64,000 bases of DNA from Prunella strophiata (GCA_036583965.1 JAZBQD010000030.1:51461551-51525550), one strand, 5' to 3'; shown: positions 11,089 through 24,996, counted from the first letter of the stretch. The notes: generated by a model from the letters alone, not told the origin. Translations and numbers: made by a program.

Positions 11089-12696
11089 GGGGAAGCTGGC
11101 AGCGACTGTGTGCAGGTTGAGGTTGTGAGGCCGAGGGCAGGGTGTTCATCACAGGCTGCGCCTGGCGCCGTCTCCAAAAGGATCCCATGAACATGATCAT
11201 GGGGACAGTTACCACTGAGGTTATCTCTGTCTTAAATGCTTTTTGGCCTGTTTTGTCTTGATTGAAGAGTATATGCACAGACCAGAGGGTCAGTGTAGCA
11301 GTAAGACTGAATGGTGCTGGTTTTTCAAAATACTACTAATGATGTGTCAGTCCACCTCAATACTTCACGTTCCTAAAATGTCATCCTTGGAACAACATAA
11401 GGAACTCACCCTGATCTCCGGGGTCCTGGGAAGCATTGGGTGAAAACTACCAGACTCTCTAGATCAGGAGAGACTTTGACAGAACAATCCAAAACATTTC
11501 TGATCTCCTGTCATTGCTACATGCTTCTTTTCCCCCCACCACATCCTCCACTTTAAAATAATAAAATGCTTTCTGTGGGAAGTTTGATCCAGGTAACTCA
11601 TTCTTCAGTCTCTTGCAGAATTGAGGCTGTCCAAAATTTGAGGGAGTTTCAAACATTGTTCCTTTAAACAAGACCTTTCCAGAACCTGTGATCCTTCCTC
11701 TTTGAGGTCAGCATGACCTAACTCATGTTCTAGTCACCTGAGCATTTTGAGGTCTTGCAGGTGTCAGGGATGTTTGTGAAAGTCATCCTGTGTCTTCTGC
11801 ATGGGAAGAGTGTGGGTTGGAAAATGACGAATCATTAATTTATGTGGCTACTGCTGTAACCAGAAGCAGATAGACAAAGGCTCTGCTCTAGTGGGAGTGA
11901 GAAAAGTCCAGCTTAAACAATGGTTATTTGGTTCTGACCTGCCTGGATTGAGTTTTCCATTTAGGAGGACTCAGCCTGGGGGGTGAAACTGGAAATGTGA
12001 AAACTCAGAAATTTATTGTTTTACTGATGTTTTTATTTAAATATTTTGACTGTCTTAAGTACCACTGACTGTAGGTTTTACCAGGACGTCTCTATGTAAG
12101 CAGGTAATTTGGAAGAGGTCTGTGGGAGGTCCAGCAAGCATGGCCTAACATTTCATTTCTGAACCAACAGCTCTTGTAAGGAGGATGCAACAGGTATTGT
12201 TTTCTCTCTTGTAATATTTTTCCTCTTCCCTGGCAGAGCAGTGCCTTTAAAGCATATGGAATGTTTACAGAATAGATCTCTACTGGATTTACATCTCTGA
12301 ACTCAAAACACCTTTCTTTCTTCAACACTTGAAGATTATTGTCTGAGTTCAGAGTTCAGAGGAAGAGGCAAGTTATTCTATGGAACAGGAAGTCCAGACT
12401 ATTTTAGGTGATGAAATTTATGTTTCTCCCCACTGACTTGGAAAGGAGCCCATGGTCACTCCTTTGGGAGGTATGAATCTTACACCAAGTCTTCAAGAAG
12501 CTGAAGGACAGCAGGTCACAGCTTAATTAAGATGAGACTTAAGTAATAATGGTGAAGAGTTCATGAAAGCAAGAAGACTAGTTAATGATGGAGACACCTA
12601 CATACTTGGCTTTTGAGTTTCACTTGCTCATTTAGGGAGAAATCTGTGTGATGGTGGGAGTGTCATATAGTTTTCTCAGCTCTAATAATTTATAGT
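11089..12696. other. Intergenic stretch with no recognised feature
   Basis: Only short open frames occur in both strands, none with a recognised domain. No transposon or RNA gene could be identified. Confidence 0.5.
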
Positions 12697-13890
12697 TCAC
12701 AGAATCACAGAATGTCTGAGGTGGGGAGGAATTGGTTGGATGGATGCAGCCAGAGAGTTTTGTTCAATGGCTCAATGTCTAGGTGCTGCACCTGGATTGG
12801 GGTAATCCCAGACACGAGTACAGTGTAGAAGAACTCATTGAGAGAAGCCCTGCAGAGAAGGACTATGGGGTTCTCATGGACAAGAAGCTGGAGAGGAGCT
12901 GGCAATGTGCAATTGCAGTGCAGAAGGCCAACAGCATCCTGGGCAGTATCAAAAACAGTGTGGCCAGCAGAGCGGGGGAGGGAATTCTGCTGCTCTGCTC
13001 CACTCTGGTGAGACCTCACCTGGAGTGCTGCATCCAGCTCTGGGGTATTCAGCACAGAAAAGACAGGCACGTGTTGGAGTAAGTCCAGTGGAGTGCCATG
13101 AAGATGATCAGAGGGCTGGAACATCTCTCCTGTGAAGACAGGCTTAGAGTGTTGAGGCTGTTCAGGCTGAAGAAGAGAAGACTCCAGGGAGACCTCATTG
13201 CAGCCTTCCAGCTCTTAAAGAGGGCTTATAAAAAAGAGGGAGGTTGAGTTTTTACATGGACAGATTTAAATATGACAAGGGCAAATAGTTTTACTTTAAA
13301 AGAGGAGAGATTCAGATTACATGTTAGGAAGAAGTTCTTTACTGTGAGGGTGCAACAGGCTACCCAGAGAATTTCTGGATTTCCCATCCCTGGAAGTGTT
13401 CAAGGCCAGATCGGATGGGCCCCTGAACAACCTGATCTGGTGGGTAGCATCCTTCACCACAGTAGAGGGATTGGAACTAAATGATTTTTAATGTGCCTTC
13501 CAACCCAAACTTTTCTATGATTCTGTGGCCTCTGGAAGCCATCTTCTCCAGCTCACCTGTCCAAAGTGAGTACCTAGAGCAGATTGTCCAGGACTGAGAC
13601 CAGATGAGTTTTGAATACTTCCATAGATGGACACTGCACAACCTCCCTGTGTAACCTGTGTCAGTGCTTGGTCACCCTCATAGTGAAGAAATGTTTCCTG
13701 ATGTTCAGAGGGAACATGTTTCAGTTTGTGCCCATTGCCTCTGGTCCTGTCACTGGACCCCATTGAAAAGAGCCTAGCTCCTCTTTTCACCCTCCCTTCA
13801 CACATTGAAGGCCTTGTCAAGCCTTGTCAAGGCTTGAACAATCCTAGTTCCCTCAGCCTTTCCTCACAGAAAAATTGTCCAACGCTCTTA
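12697..13890 (-). mobile_element. Older CR1 fragment, reverse orientation, interrupted by another CR1
   Basis: The left arm (about 12697-12730) carries the CR1 3' end in reverse (TCACAGAATCACAGAATG). The right arm (about 13529-13890) continues the same reverse element; its minus strand reads FSMGSSDRTRGNGHKLKH, a conserved CR1 ORF2 block. The two arms abut if the plus-strand CR1 between them is removed. Confidence 0.75.
12731..13528 (+). mobile_element. Younger CR1 fragment nested in the older one
   Basis: The plus strand carries the C-terminal part of CR1 ORF2 (DYGVLMDKKLERSWQ, HLECCIQLWG, KKFFTVRVQQATQRI) and ends in the CR1 tail with TTCTATGATTCTGTGG. It is decayed by stops and frameshifts and truncated at the 5' side. 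Confidence 0.85.
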
Positions 13891-16800
13891 ATCATCTTAG
13901 TTGTTTTATTTTTTTTTCTTAGTCCCTCTAGTGGTAATTAAAAACAGATGTATTAGTACTTTCAAAGTTCTTCTGTTAGCTTTTCATTATTCAGAGTTTT
14001 CAGCTGCTGATGTGAGCAGTATGAAACCTGTGTGCTGAGAGACTTGCAGACTGCAAAGCTTACCTTTAATGTGTGAATGTCCAACACAGGCTAATTAATT
14101 TGTCATCCAAATTGAGTCATCCACACTTCACGACTTCCCCACCTTCATTCGTATGTAGCAGAGGATATTGCACATGTGCATTTAGGGTACTGACAAGAAC
14201 TTTAGCAGGAGTAGTGATGAGCTCTCTGTGATGTTCCCACTCCAGCAGTGAGAATGCTGAATAAAACCTTGTGTGTAGAAATTCCACAAGGCTGACATGC
14301 CAGCAAAAGTAAACTAGCCTTGTTATGAAGTCAGTTTGGTTTTCACCTTCCCAGAGATGTACCAAGTTTTTAATCTTTTGTTGCCTCTGTAAGCTTTTTT
14401 TGTTGGGTTTTAATTGCTTTCCTTATTAAGCTCCTTACTCTAAAGAAAGCCCATGCAAATTGGCTTTTTAAAGTGAAGAGTATTTAGAATAAGTAGCAGA
14501 ATCCACTCACTGTGTGCTCTCCCCATGCCTGCAATGCATTTGAGACAGTTTTAAAGTATATTTTTATCACTCTCATTCTTGCTGAATAGTCCATGTATGA
14601 GTAACTTAGTAAGATAAAACCACTAGCAAGTAATAATAACTGGATTAATATTGTGCAAGGACATTCATATGACAGTCATGTGGTCTGTTGTACTTTCTTG
14701 TACAGTTAGTAACTTTCAGAAATATTCACTGTGTAGCACCAAGTCTCTTGTTCAGGGCTGCTGTCTGAGCTGTGAAAATGCCTGGGACTGGTTTTAGTAG
14801 GCGGAATCTCAGATCATTCATATACAGAGTAAGTTTTTTCACTTTTGTATGTGTCTTTTGATAGGCTGTTGAACATTACAGTACATTTACTCTTCATTGC
14901 ATAGTAACAGGAGCAGAAATAAAGTTGCACCAGTTCTATGCTAAATACTTGTGAAGCAAAACACAAGCCTTGGTAAGAAATTGTGGCATTGATATACCTA
15001 GGGAAAAACACTATGGGGTTGTTTTTACTGATATCTTGTAATACTGAAGTCACTAAATATAAGTAATTCTAGTAATTTATTTTCCCTATCATCCTTAATT
15101 CTGAGTTACATGTTCTGGGGCATAGGTGTTCATGCCATGTATCTGTGAGCAAAAACTGCTCTGTTTTTTTGGCAGAAGCAATGAAGAATTAAGCAGCTTG
15201 GATCTACAAATTATATTTGCAGGAGAGCCCATAAAGCATATTTATTTGTATCACCAGGTAATTTATACAGGTTGAACCCGTATCTTTTGATTAACAGAAG
15301 ATTATTTGCACACAAATTGTTCCAGTTGGGTAAGGACCATGAAGGAAAACAAATCAGTTCCTGTAGATTGTGACAGTGTTTTAAACTCCCATGGATTCTA
15401 AACATCTGCCATGTTTTAGGATGGCTGAAGGTAACGTTTTTAAGCAGCTTAGAGCACTGGCAGAAATGAGATGCAAATGATGTACCCCTAATGATGACAT
15501 CACTGAGCTTGCAAAAGAACATTTGGACTCATCTTAAGTCACAGCTTTTTCAGGTGGAAGCTTTTGATTCTTGAGGAGCTAGGGACCATTTTTGAGGGTC
15601 TGTGATAGCAGACCCAAGCTCTTTTTGCTTTTTATTCTCCTTTATGCAGATAGATAGTAATATATCTGTGGCCATCTGTGCACCTAATTAGAACATGAAG
15701 GGGATCATGAAAGACCACCTCTTTCACCATCATACCTGAACACCTGCTCAATCAACTATGAAAGTCCTCAGGGAGCCATTAAAACTTCACTGTACTTTTT
15801 TACTGAGTGAGGTGCTTCCCTTTCAAATTTTAAAAGGTTCACATAACCTGTTCACTCCACTGACTTGTTCAAAGTGCATTTTGCCACATGTGTTTGTGCG
15901 TGCCTCTCTGCTTGTTTCAGAAAGCAAGGAAGAGTGCTTTTTCAAATTCAAATGAAAATCCAAGTTGTTTCACATGGAGCCAGAATGAAACAGCATTTGC
16001 ATTCTGAGATTGTGTCTGGCTCCTTGGCACTGATTAGGAAAGAGAAAGGAGCCAGAAACTGCCTGCAGAGCAGGACAGAAGGGAGTTGGAGGAGACTGTT
16101 TGGCTAGTCCAGGCATGAGAGTTGTGGATACTGTGCCTCATCATCTCCTCTGACTTATTTCTATTCCAAGGATGAAGAAGGCTTGAAAGGTTGGTGATTT
16201 TCCCATGAAGTATATTCAATCAGAGATTCTCTTTTAGGGGGCAAACCAGGGCTGCTTGAAAGTAGTTCCCTGCTGCACTACCTTTTCTTTCAATAAGCAG
16301 AGGTACCAGGAGGGAATGGTAAATGAATCAAGCCTGAATTTCCATGGCTAACATCTATGCTTTCCAGGAATCGAGGGCAGTTAATAAATCTCAGATGGTT
16401 GCTCAGCAACTCCCAGGGTTGGTACCTTCTTTTATGCTGAGCTGTAGAATGCATTGGTTTTGGCTAAATGTGTCTTGGAAGAAACATTCTTTGCCTAGAG
16501 AACAGACTGATGTGACCTCTGGAAATGAGAGTATTGCTGAAAGCTGAATAAACTGAGTTTCAGAGATTAGAAAGCTTTTCTGTGTTTTCCTTTTCTCACA
16601 GCCTCAGGCTCCCAGGAGCTCTTTCTTTAGGAGTCAGATGTCTCCAGTTTCCCCTGTGTCCTCATGCTATAAATGAATGCTGTTTTTACAGTGAGTTTGA
16701 GTTGTGATGAGCTAGTGTATGTCATAGGAAACAGCCTGAGACAAATCTGCATCTGAAACCAGGATTTAAACTGTATTTCAATCCAGGCATTGAATATTTT

Positions 16801-19119
16801 AGATAAAGATACTTGTAAACAGAAGGAGGTTTACTCTGCCAATTCCCTTAGATGTTTTTCAAAGCAACTGTTTGTATGGAAGAGATTGCATAAAATTAGC
16901 AGCAGTTTCCTGCATTGATACTTTAATCCCTGACTGTTGCTTTAGTTCTGATATATTCACCTGAATTCTTACTAAATTAGTGTAGGCTGCCAGTGATGTT
17001 ATTCAATAGGAAATTATTATCAGGTGTTCCAGCAGAAAAAAACCAAACAAACATAAAATAAAATAAAAACAAAAAAAAACAAAAAAAAACCAATTACAGC
17101 AAATATATTTGCATTTTCATTTTTATTTTTTTTTTATTTCTCTTAGTTTCTGTAAGGCTCTGCAGTGAATCAGTATGTCTCTATCCGGGCAAGTTCTACC
17201 TAACTTTCATGGTCATTTGAAGAATGTTTTTTCCACTGATAGAAACTGGCTCTTGCTGAGAGTTAATTGTAAGTTTATGGGAGATATTAGATATACACTA
17301 TTGTATAGTTCTTAGCCCTGGAGAGAAAATAATTGACAGGACTTTTGTAGAAATGTAGGTTAGCTAAACAGCAGCTCACATATGTTACAATTTTGAACTC
17401 TGACAACTGGAAACAGAAAAGCCTCTACTCTATGTTCTCAGCAGAGGTTCCCCTCCTTGCTTCTTGCCTGCTGTGGCAGAGCAGGTCAGCCAGAGAGCTG
17501 GCACATCTTCTTCCCTCTCTAAATGGGGAAGAAAAATGCACCTAAGGGCAGCCCCGTATTTGGGGAGGCCCCGGCTGCTGCCCCTCGTGTCCCTTCAGTC
17601 CCACCATGGGTGCGGTGATGCTGAGCTCAGAGGTGTGTGAGCAGCTCTGGTTTACTCGCTCATGGAGGGACAGTCACCTTGTCTTGGCAGCAGGTGGCAC
17701 AGTCCAAAAGGGCAGGAGATGGAAGGCAGGTGAGAAGGGCTCTCATGCCAGCCTCCTGGAGCTGGACCTGAGCCCTGTGACACAGGGATCACCTGAGAGA
17801 TTGTGCTCTCTGCAAGAGTGAGAACACAGAGTGGACTCTAACAGTCTTGCCATTTTCTACCCAATAATTGCAACCAGTCCACAGAGAGAGCAGGGGAAAA
17901 GGAAGTAAAATAACCAAACAAAAAGTGGAAACCCTTCTTCCCAGACAGAATTTTGCCTCGACCACTGAGAAGGCAGACAGCTCACAGCACTGTGTTGCTC
18001 ACGGCACTGTGTTGGAGGAGTCCAGGTGCTGTGGTGAGGAGTGCAGCTTTCAAGCTTACTTAGGGATTTGGGAGTTTCTGGAAACTCCTCTCTGTGTATG
18101 TAGGTGGTTCCTGCCAGTCTGAGGTAAACAGAAATCATTGTTAAGAGAAACTGAATTTGGTCTTGCCTTTACATATCTAAGCCTGCCCTAACAAAGACAG
18201 TATTTGTATTTTAGATGTGGCATCTGTAATGCAAACACAAGACACTGTTTTGTCTTTTATTTCTTGAATTCAGAGACTGAGCAGTTGACTGGCCATAGAA
18301 CCTGAAATACAGCTTAAATCAGTTACCAGTTTCTGGGTTTGTGTTTTGTTTTGGTTTTTTTTTTTCCCTTTTCTTTTTTGGTATAGTTTACAAATATGAT
18401 GTGCTTTATGCTGTTTACATAGTCCCAGGTGCCTCATCATATTAGTTGGCCGGCTACAGGGTGAATGGCTGCTTACTTTGGAAAGAAATAATAATTTAAA
18501 AAATCAATCCTCTTATTTACTTAAATCACAATTCAGAGACTTATCCCTTTATACAATCGAAGTGTAGGAGATATTTTTTAAATGCTACAAGAAATAATGA
18601 GAAATTCACAAATTTTAAGCAGAAGTAGCACTATTTCTTATTTCTAAATGTGGACAGCAAATACTAGTTTACAAGTAATAGCACTTTCTGTTTTCTCAAA
18701 TTAGCCTTTTAAAATAGTTACTTTTGTAATATTACTCATTCTCAAGTTGTATTTTAAATATTGCAGTTAAAATGGGTAAAATGCAGGTCCCTTTTCTCTG
18801 CCTGGACTTCTAAAAAGTTTTTGCACAAAATTAATGAGACAAAACCAGCTTTGAACAAGAGCAAATAATGGACAAGATCAGAAAATTAAGTTGGAAACAC
18901 AGGAATAAAAATACTGGGTTTGTTGTGGCACTGCCTGACAAGTTCTGCCAGCCTTCTTAAGCTGCTTGGAGCATAAGCAGTAGTGGAAATTTTGACTCCA
19001 ATTAATTCATGCCTATTGCAATTGTTCTTTGCACTTAAACCTTGACCCAAAAGGTGTGCCTTTTTGTGTGATAATAAGATCAGCCTCATGGTTTCCAAGT
19101 CATGAAAACAAATTTCTGC
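13891..19119. other. Intergenic stretch with no recognised gene
   Basis: AT-rich sequence. An A-rich simple tract occupies 17041-17090 and a more GC-rich patch lies near 17.5-17.8 kb. Frames are all short and look random. Nothing supports a gene. Confidence 0.5.
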
Positions 19120-19277
19120 AGTATAAACAGATAACAGAAATTATCATAATGAAACCAACACTTTTAAAAGCAGACAAAGTACCAAGTCCACGCAATTTGC
19201 GATCATACGAAAGGCTGTGGAATGAAAAAGATCAGTACGCGTTTTGGGGCCCTGTTACAAACAAGGGACATCGTTGA
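19120..19277 (+). CDS. Possible terminal exon of an unrecognised small protein
   Basis: After a plausible acceptor (TTTCTGCAG, ending 19119) a frame reads in from upstream and ends at TGA 19275-19277. Its last part (from KVPSPRNLRSYERLWNEKDQ to GPVTNKGHR) has coding-like composition with Trp, Tyr and Arg, and the DNA keeps several CpG sites in an otherwise CpG-poor region. An AATAAA follows near 19662. I do not recognise the protein and found no matching upstream exon, so this may be chance, an old transposon piece or a conserved element. Confidence 0.25.
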
Positions 19278-22200
19278 GTTTTGCTGGTTTCGAGCAAACA
19301 AACCTTTTTTAAATATTTGGAGAAGATTGAGTCTGCTTCCTGAAAAACTGAAGCCAAAGTCTGAGCAGATTTGATTTGTAATTAGGTCATCAACTCTTAA
19401 GCAATTTTAATCATAGCAGGTAGGAATTTGTTTCCTTGTATTTCAGATTTCTATAGTTTCCTTTTTTCCTTATAATGTGAGAAATAATGATCATGCTTCT
19501 TTATCTGTTAAAAGAAATATCTATACCATTTATGTTATAGAAACACTTGTGTATCTGGTTGCTGCCAGTTTTCTTACAACTGTGGCCAAAGAGTTCTTTC
19601 TGATTTTGTGGCTCAAAACTAGGTGCAAATGTAGGTAAAGAGATGATTTTGTTGCTTCTTCAATAAAAATGAGGCATGGCCTTTTTTTGCGTGTTCACTA
19701 AGAAGTATGTCAGTTAGGAGAGTAAGGGACATGGTTCTGTACCATGAATGTGACCGGGCTTCCACTGAACTTTCAGGTGCAATTGATTGATTTGTGGGGG
19801 AAATGGGAGGCTTGAGTTGCTTAGTACCACTGAAAATGATTGTGGAAGAGGCACAGGGATTTGTTTGAAGAGAAAGTGGAAACCTTTACTAACTACTTCC
19901 CTTTTTGTATAAAGAGGGCCCTGACAGAGGAGAAATAGTTGTTTCACACAAGGGCTGGGTGTTTCCCAGGTACACTCGGGCAATGTTTAAGCAATTAGTC
20001 GATACCTGTGAGTTGCCAGCACTGTTGTTTGTAATATTACTATGAGTTTTTACTTTACTTCCCCCCTTCTCCCTTTTTTTTATTTTATTTTTTTTTTAAC
20101 TGAATGCTCCATTTCCTGCAGTTGAATTGTATGTGTTAAAACCAAATACAATCTAACTCTGCTAAGATTGGGAAAGGGGGGATGAATTCAAACATTTTAG
20201 CTGACTGCATCCTGAAGACAAATTAGGAATAACCCAAAATACTGTCAAATATGAAATGACTTGTGGTTTAGCCTCGTATCACTGTTGTATGCCTCATTGT
20301 ATTTTGGTGATGATTGTATATTGAATTTTGTGATGATTTCATAATTGTATTTTGGTGGATTTAAAATGATATCTGAAGAGGAGAGCAGAAAAATTATTAA
20401 CATTCAAAGGCAGACTGGATTTCTAGGGTGATGTGTTAATACCAATCCATCCCTCTTTGCACTGACGTAGTGCACATAAATGAACTGATTCCTCTTGTCT
20501 GTCTGATGGATTGTTGCCTTAAGAGTAAGGCTAAGTTTTCTGTTGCATTAAGAGGAAGGAGATTTGGTACAAAATAACCCCCTTTTGGTCCAGCTGGATC
20601 TCAGGTATCACAGGGACTTGGGACAGCTGAGTGTGGCTCTGCAAGTCCAGGTGGGCTCAGTAAGACACATCACGGTTATAGATGCACGAACAGTGCAATT
20701 CACCATAAATCTGGTTGTGCCCAATGAGCTTTTGCAGCCAGATCTGAAGTCTGGTGGCATTCAATAACTCTCATGGCCAAGTACAAGATAGTGTCATTTA
20801 TTGAGCAACAGAAATGCAGATTTTTACTGGATTGCTGGTGATTAATACACCATCTGAGAAGCATGTTTGAATACACAAAATATGAATAATACAGCTGTTG
20901 ACAAAGACATTAAATTGCCAGATGGCTCTTTAGGGCTAAAGTATCATCACAAATACAAGATTGCTTTTTAAATTACCCAAAGAAGTACTCAGTATAGCTG
21001 AGTGTTTGAATCCTACTTCTTAGGCATTCACAAAGGTGGAGTCTCCTTTAGCCTCCTGTCCTACTTAAGCTATATCTATATTGTTTTCTTTGAGGGTGGG
21101 AAAAAGGGAAAAGTTAAAGTTGATGTCGTTCCATGTTTAAGTGTAGTTTGAGAGACCACAGTCATACATGTAAAGCATGTACAGGTTTTAGTCCATTAGC
21201 ATGTACAGAGATTTGAAAAGTAATATGTATTTTGAGTTAGTGAAGCAAAGGTCAGCTTTTGCTCACTCTTTGGGTCATTCCTGTGGCTTAGTTCCTGTTA
21301 ACTGCATTGTCTTACACAGGGCATGACCACAACACCCCTATGCTGCTCCACCCTTTGTTTCATGCCTCTCAGAGTGATACATCAAGCCCCTGCAGTGTTT
21401 CTGCTCCCAAGGTGTGCAGCACTTTGTTCCTGGTGAGCCACAGCCAACGCATGTGCTCTTCCTCACTGAACTTTGTTTTTCATGCTTTTTCCCCACACAG
21501 ATTAAAGAAATATGACCCTCCAACCTCCCAATCCCCATTTTTTTCCTTCAACCCAAGCATCTCATCTTTCAAGGCATTGTTAAGACTATTTAAGATGCTT
21601 TCTTTGGTTACAGAAGCAGAGGGATTAGACACAGGCCAGGGTATCCTATAAAGCCAAGGATGAATGCAACTGGGAAACAAAATTTATATAAGAACACATT
21701 GTTCTTGTATGTTTATCATGTAGTCTGATAATGCAGGTAATATAAAGGGGAAAACCCATGTTTGATCAGCTTTGAGTCTTTAAATCAAAGGGATTTAATT
21801 TTCTTGGAATGTCCTGTGTTTTCTGACTTTGAAAATGCAAACACCATTGCCAAACACTAGCAGAAAGCTGTGAAGTCAGCAGGCATGTTTTCTATTTGCC
21901 ATCTGAATTTCATACTACCAAGCCAGAATGATTCCTGCTGGTGGAAATCCTAAGCTCTGCAAAGTCCTGCCTTAAATCAGAGTGGCACTGTTATCAGATG
22001 AGAAGGGCAATACTGCATTTCATATTTCAGCCTAAAGTAAAATGCTCACCCTCAGTCTGCAGCTGACACAATTAGCTTAGACTCTAAAGGGGCAATTAAT
22101 TGAGACAGAATGGAGAAAATAATTTGGAAACCAGTAGCAGTCTGTTGGGAGTGCAGCAGCAGCCAATCACAGAGGTTAATTCCAAGCATCTTCCTCACTT

Positions 22201-23680
22201 CCCTGGCAGACATTGCCAGCCTTGAGATGCCAATATTGGATCCCTTCCTGAAGTGTCTCCTGAACCATAAGTGAGTTGTGCAGTGATTGAGCTGGTGCAG
22301 AACCTCTGAGCTTTCAGTCCTGTGTATTAATGTAAACAGGAATTACTTAGCTTTGAAAGATTCTCGGTGGTTTCTGCTTTGTGACTGATGCCTCTTCTCC
22401 AAGAGCTGCTCGAGACTCTGTCAGCTGCACAAGTTTGTTTTGCCACTGCTCTGCTCCAGCCCACAGCTAAACTAGGTACTTAAAGTGGTTAAAATTTATC
22501 TTATGTCCCCTTTGTCTGAAGAACTATAGCAAGGTTTTTTCCCCAGCGAAATCCTTCTTTCCTTTTTTAATGTGGATAAATATCTTGTAAACTGATGTAT
22601 TTCTTCTCTATCTCCAAATCAGTATTCAAGACTCTGCTGAAGGCGAAGGAGTGTGGGACAGTAAGCAAGAATTTCTCTCCATTGCTATTAGAAACAGATT
22701 TTTATCTTAGGGTTGCTAAGTTGTAGGGGGAAAAAAGGTGGTTGAGGGGAACTGGAGAGAAGATATTTATTCAACATTGTGTTATTCTGTCAGTCTAAGC
22801 TGAGCTTTGCTGGTGAACCTGAAACGAAGAAAAAAAAAACCCTAAGTTGTCTTTACATTCTTTTTCATCACAGTATATTTTTGAATATTAGTTACATGCA
22901 GAAACATGCTCAGTAGGGTTTGTGATATTTTTAATAGCAAAGATACTGTCAGAGATGAGTGGATCAAATATATCCTTTATTGATGGTCAGAAACTGGAAT
23001 TCCTGTTCCCTTTGAAATTGCCATTATTTGAAATTAGAACACAGAGCTGAATTTCTGAATATCTTTGATTTGGGATGGTAGGCCCAGTTTGTTTTAGAAG
23101 GATGAATATTAGTTTTTAACTTTATATGTTTATTTAGTATGTAGACATAGCTTTGGTATTTAAACACGTTTTACTGAATTTTTTCACGCAAGTCAAATTG
23201 TATAATTTTCAATTGCTTATTTCAAAACCAGTTAAAATCAGTGATTCCTGGAATTATTTCACCTTTAGCACAATTTTCTTTTTCAGTAAAGTGTTTGAAC
23301 TGAAATCAGATGTGGCTCTAATTGGTTTGATAAATGCAGAACAAACACAGACACTTTGTAGTAATTCTCTTTAGAAGAGTCATTTCTCAAAACATTTTCA
23401 AAACAGCCCTTTTAAAAAGTTTAATACTATCACTGATTTTTTTGTATTAAGACAGTGATGCAGAATAGTGCTGCAGCAGTATTTGGATTTTCACTTCCCT
23501 GGCAGAAGACCTTCTTTTCCCAAGAACTGAGGATCCACAGTTGTGGGGACATTATGACAGGGAGATAAGCTAGGATATTAATGTCCTGCATGGTGGCTTT
23601 CTGGACCAGTCTCTGTGTTACAGGGATGTGAGGGGCGTACCTCTGCCTTCAGAAGTAAGAAGAATCTGAATTTGTCCTGT
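19278..23680. other. Intergenic stretch with no recognised feature
   Basis: AT-rich with T/A homopolymer runs near 20.06-20.1 kb. A 67-codon frame at 20564-20767 (plus) has no recognisable domain and is not called. Confidence 0.45.
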
Positions 23681-23757
23681 CATTGGTTTTTGGTAAAGCT
23701 AGCTGATGATAAAGAGGCACATTATTGAAATTATAAATATTGTACTAATTCTTTTGT
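23681..23757 (+). repeat. 77-bp direct repeat, copy 1
   Basis: It starts CATTGGTTTTTGGTAAAGCT and matches 24302-24378 at about 66 of 77 positions with no gaps. The copies are about 620 bp apart, upstream of ATP7B. Confidence 0.7.
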
Positions 23758-24301
23758 CAGGTGGAGTGTCTGTCATTTATCCCTCAGGTTTTTGTGACAT
23801 GACAGAGATATGCTGAGGTTTTATCCCAGTGTACTAACCTATGCATAGGAGTAAATTTGTTACTTTTTCCAGCAAGTCCAAGAGATTCTGATTAAATTTA
23901 AAACAATTACTTTAAGGCTTTCATGTGCAGTGATGTCACTGCACAGGCAGGGAGGGTGGAAATTTCCAATAAATAAATAACAACATCTACTATATTTTAT
24001 AAATCTTATAAATGCATAAATGCATGGCCCAGTTCAGCAGTGCCTTCAGAAGTGGACTGCACTACTGTGGACTTGGGAACAGGAGATCCCACTTACTACA
24101 TTAGCATTGTGCTGTGAATTTGCTGTGGGCAATCCCTGAGAAATATATTCAGGCTTGGCTCAAGGCACTTCTAGTGGTGGTACATCTTCTGTGCCTGGCT
24201 GTCTAAATTAGATGTTCCTGCTGTTGCCCAGAGAATTTAAGGAGAATATATTTTATTTCTTGCCTTTCTGGCACTAATTGCTCATTTAATTTTGTTTGGT
24301 T

Positions 24302-24378
24302 CATTGGTTTTTAGTAAAGCTTGCTGATGGTAAAAAGGCACATTTTAGAAAGTGGAAATATTGTACTGACTCTTTTGT
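24302..24378 (+). repeat. 77-bp direct repeat, copy 2
   Basis: It starts CATTGGTTTTTAGTAAAGCT and is the partner of 23681-23757. It is either an old local duplication or two copies of an unrecognised short element. Confidence 0.7.
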
Positions 24379-24635
24379 TTTCCCTCTTGAAACAAAGAAT
24401 AAATGTTCTTGTGCCCTGAATTAATGAAAGACCTTTGGTCTAGGAGCCTTATCTAATTAGGTAATCGTGGGCATGTTTTCAGTGTTAGAAGGACTTCATT
24501 TTATCCAAGAAACCCCCGGTAATTTCATAGAAGGAGGAAATGGAGGAGCGTTTTCCCCACTGTAGGAGCTGTGATTGTGCACATGGCCACAAGGAGCTAG
24601 TGCCTGTCTGTGTGGGCTGGTTACACGCTGGCTGC

Positions 24636-24705
24636 TGCACACAGGTCATGTTTGAGCAGCTTGTGAAAGGCAGCCTTGGCTGAGCCTGCTGCAACGCCGT
24701 GTGCA
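24636..24705. promoter_or_regulatory. Two metal-response-element-like heptamers upstream of ATP7B
   Basis: TGCACAC at 24636-24642 (plus) and its reverse-strand equivalent GTGTGCA at 24699-24705 fit the TGCRCNC core bound by MTF-1. They lie about 300-360 bp before the ATP7B ATG. Such short cores are expected by chance almost once in this span, so support is weak. Confidence 0.25.
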
Positions 24706-24996
24706 GAGATCAGCAGTGCCGGACGCAGTTTGGAAAGCACGAGGGATGCCAATTGGTGGGAATCATTTAAACTGGCAGGGAGAGCAGGTAGCTGAGTGCA
24801 GCAAGCAGCCTACATAAGGATCACAGGTTGCATCTGGGATTTCCTGATGAATGGCAAATAAGCACATGGATTAGATGGGCAGAACTCTTCAAGCTGTTGT
24901 AAACGTAGCTGAAAGAAGCGTGGCTTGTAGGACAGCAAATAACTGCTCTCGTGAAACTTTTTTTTGGCGTTGCAATATTTAAAGTCCAGAAAAATA

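Noticed and set aside
12783..13082. 99-codon frame with reverse-transcriptase-like sequence
   Set aside because: It is a decayed piece of CR1 ORF2, not a host gene.
20564..20767. 67-codon frame in the intergenic region
   Set aside because: No recognised domain, no splice or polyadenylation context.
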